DNA of 64,000 nt from DASRHT01 sp035293765 (GTDB taxonomy: Bacteria > Chloroflexota > Ktedonobacteria > Ktedonobacterales > Ktedonobacteraceae): NCBI GenBank assembly GCA_035293765.1, contig DATGMF010000059.1, positions 62,001 to 126,000 of the forward strand. Reading direction: 5' to 3'. Position 1 is the stretch's first letter, and the number at the start of each line of letters is the position of its first letter. Under the pieces are notes generated by a model that made no database searches, had not been told where the DNA came from, and was given only the letters and a program-made list of their open reading frames with translations. The position numbers and the translations under genes are program-made. Below, in pieces: positions 62,964 to 64,000 of the stretch.

Positions 62964-63683
62964 TTGGTAAAGCAGGGTCATGAAGTGTCCAGGCGAGAGG
63001 AGCGGGCGCATCGCATTCTGGATGCGGCTAAGGTATTGATCTTGCGCTGGGGCTATCACAAAGTTACCGTCGATGATATATCCAGACAGGCCGGAGTGGC
63101 AAAGGGCACGATTTATCTACACTGGAAAACGCGAGAAGACCTGTTCGCGGCACTGATGAAGCGTGAGAAGCTGGAAATAGCGGAGGAACTCAAGCAGCGC
63201 ATTGCGGACGATCCCGAAGGAGCCACGCTGCGCGGTCTCCTGAAGCATACGGCGCTGACGCTGATGGAACGCCCATTTATGAAAGCGGTCCTTTTGCGCG
63301 ATATGGAGATATTGGGGAAGCTCAGCCAGGGAGAAGCAAGTAAAACGGCTTATCTAGAGAAGATGATGGGCTTCAAAGTGTACCTCGAATTTTTGCGCGA
63401 GCATGGATTGGTGCGAACCGATCTTAGCTTGCGAGCGCAGGTTTATATCTTCTGCGCCATTTTCATGGGATTTTTACTTGTTATTCCCCTGATGCCCGAT
63501 GAATTCACGCCCACCGATGAGGAGATTGCGGAACTGATGGCTGAGACCGCGCATTGCACGCTGGAGCCTCGTCATGCGGTCTCGCCTGATGCACTGCAAA
63601 ACGCCTCTCACACCTTTATCCAATACATGGAACGCTCTACTAAAGTTGTCCAGGAACAGTTTGAGAAAGAAATGAACGTATGA
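62964..63683 (+). CDS. TetR/AcrR family transcriptional regulator
   Basis: TTG 62964 has AAGGAG six bases upstream and is preferred to an in-frame TTG at 62940. The 239-residue protein has the TetR helix-turn-helix (ILDAAKVLILRWGYHKVTVD, ISRQAGVAKGTIYLHWKTRE) and a helical C-terminal domain with a hydrophobic stretch, VYIFCAIFMGFLLVIPLMPD. Its stop overlaps the next start by four bases, so it may control that gene. Confidence 0.9.
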   Translation: MVKQGHEVSRREERAHRILDAAKVLILRWGYHKVTVDDISRQAGVAKGTIYLHWKTREDLFAALMKREKLEIAEELKQRIADDPEGATLRGLLKHTALTLMERPFMKAVLLRDMEILGKLSQGEASKTAYLEKMMGFKVYLEFLREHGLVRTDLSLRAQVYIFCAIFMGFLLVIPLMPDEFTPTDEEIAELMAETAHCTLEPRHAVSPDALQNASHTFIQYMERSTKVVQEQFEKEMNV

Positions 63684-64000
63684 CCACTCAGGAAAGTTCA
63701 CTTTTGAACAATATCGATGATGCTCCTCTTGTTCTCGCATTGAATGATAGCCCTGTTACATTGGAACAGGTCGGAGGGAAAGGCGCATCACTGGCACGCA
63801 TGGCCGCCGCTGGCCTGCCTATTCCCCCCGGCTTTCTCGTCACTACGGTGGCCTATCGCCGTTTTGTCGCGGAAAACGGGCTGCAAGAGCAGATTCTGGC
63901 TGCGGTCTCAGGCAGCGATGTCGATCAGCCCGCAACGCTCGAAGAGGCGTCCAGCAAAATTGGAGAGCTCTTCGCCGCAGGCGTGATGCCCGACGAGATT
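63680..64000 (+). CDS. PEP synthase / rifampin phosphotransferase-like protein, 3' partial
   Basis: The 107 visible residues begin the ATP-grasp PPDK N-terminal domain: LVLALNDSPVTLEQVGGKGA, SLARMAAAGLPIPPGFLVTT and VAYRRFVAENGL. This start is shared by phosphoenolpyruvate synthase, pyruvate phosphate dikinase and rifampin phosphotransferases; the missing part is needed to choose. Its ATG overlaps the TetR stop, implying a TetR-controlled operon. Confidence 0.85.
   Translation, partial: MTTQESSLLNNIDDAPLVLALNDSPVTLEQVGGKGASLARMAAAGLPIPPGFLVTTVAYRRFVAENGLQEQILAAVSGSDVDQPATLEEASSKIGELFAAGVMPDEI

Overview
This window looks like a chromosomal segment of a large-genome, spore-forming or filamentous Chloroflexota bacterium, most likely a member of the Ktedonobacterales. 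That placement is an inference. It rests on the moderately high GC content, a streptomycete-type xylose isomerase, large XRE-NB-ARC-TPR and SARP-like regulators, several small families typical of that order, and wide intergenic gaps filled with short palindromic repeats. No rRNA, tRNA, transposase gene or prophage module was seen, so it was not confirmed by a marker gene.

Layout. Positions 1-8.9 kb hold catabolic and transport genes: the end of a BNR/sortilin-like repeat protein, an acyl-CoA-associated phosphotransferase, xylose isomerase with an M20 carbamoylase directly behind it, an MFS exporter and an EamA exporter. Positions 9-14.2 kb are regulatory: a short secreted peptide, an 896-codon-class XRE-NB-ARC-TPR regulator and two small proteins of the order. 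Positions 14.6-24 kb carry an EmrB-type exporter, a Nudix hydrolase, methylmalonate-semialdehyde dehydrogenase, a nitroreductase and a heterodimeric ABC exporter. Positions 24-30.4 kb contain a mini CRISPR array, an HTH regulator with a beta-lactamase-fold serine hydrolase, an acyl-CoA synthetase and a quinone oxidoreductase. Positions 30.8-37.1 kb contain small unknown genes, a SARP/BTAD regulator and an AT-rich TIR plus TIR-like/TPR gene pair.

Positions 37.4-45.3 kb carry a leaderless radical SAM protein, a 1142-residue hybrid kinase and a tightly overlapping four-gene kinase/receiver operon. Positions 45.6-50.4 kb carry a MarR-DrrA-DrrB efflux operon, a TMEM175-type channel, a P450 and a DinB-like protein. 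A second CRISPR array follows at 51 kb, then rhodanese and zinc-ribbon genes. Positions 52.8-62.9 kb are a complete potassium-uptake Kdp locus (kdpFABC, kdpE and a KdpD split into two separate genes at opposite ends). A TetR regulator and the start of a PEP-synthase-like gene close the window.

The most striking non-coding content is repeat-driven. Two CRISPR cassettes, 27 kb apart and inverted, share a homologous leader with an identical 11-bp hairpin, a degenerate terminal repeat, and an adjoining MITE-like element; no cas gene is present. The MITE-like element occurs three times. Further inverted-repeat elements lie at 9.0, 16.2 and 60.5 kb. A 67-bp tandem repeat is shared between 1.9 and 27.4 kb. 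A REP-like palindrome has been absorbed in frame into the NB-ARC regulator. Three hairpins keep a common loop while their arms vary in a complementary way. Two Kdp promoter regions share a bipartite motif that may be a KdpE operator.
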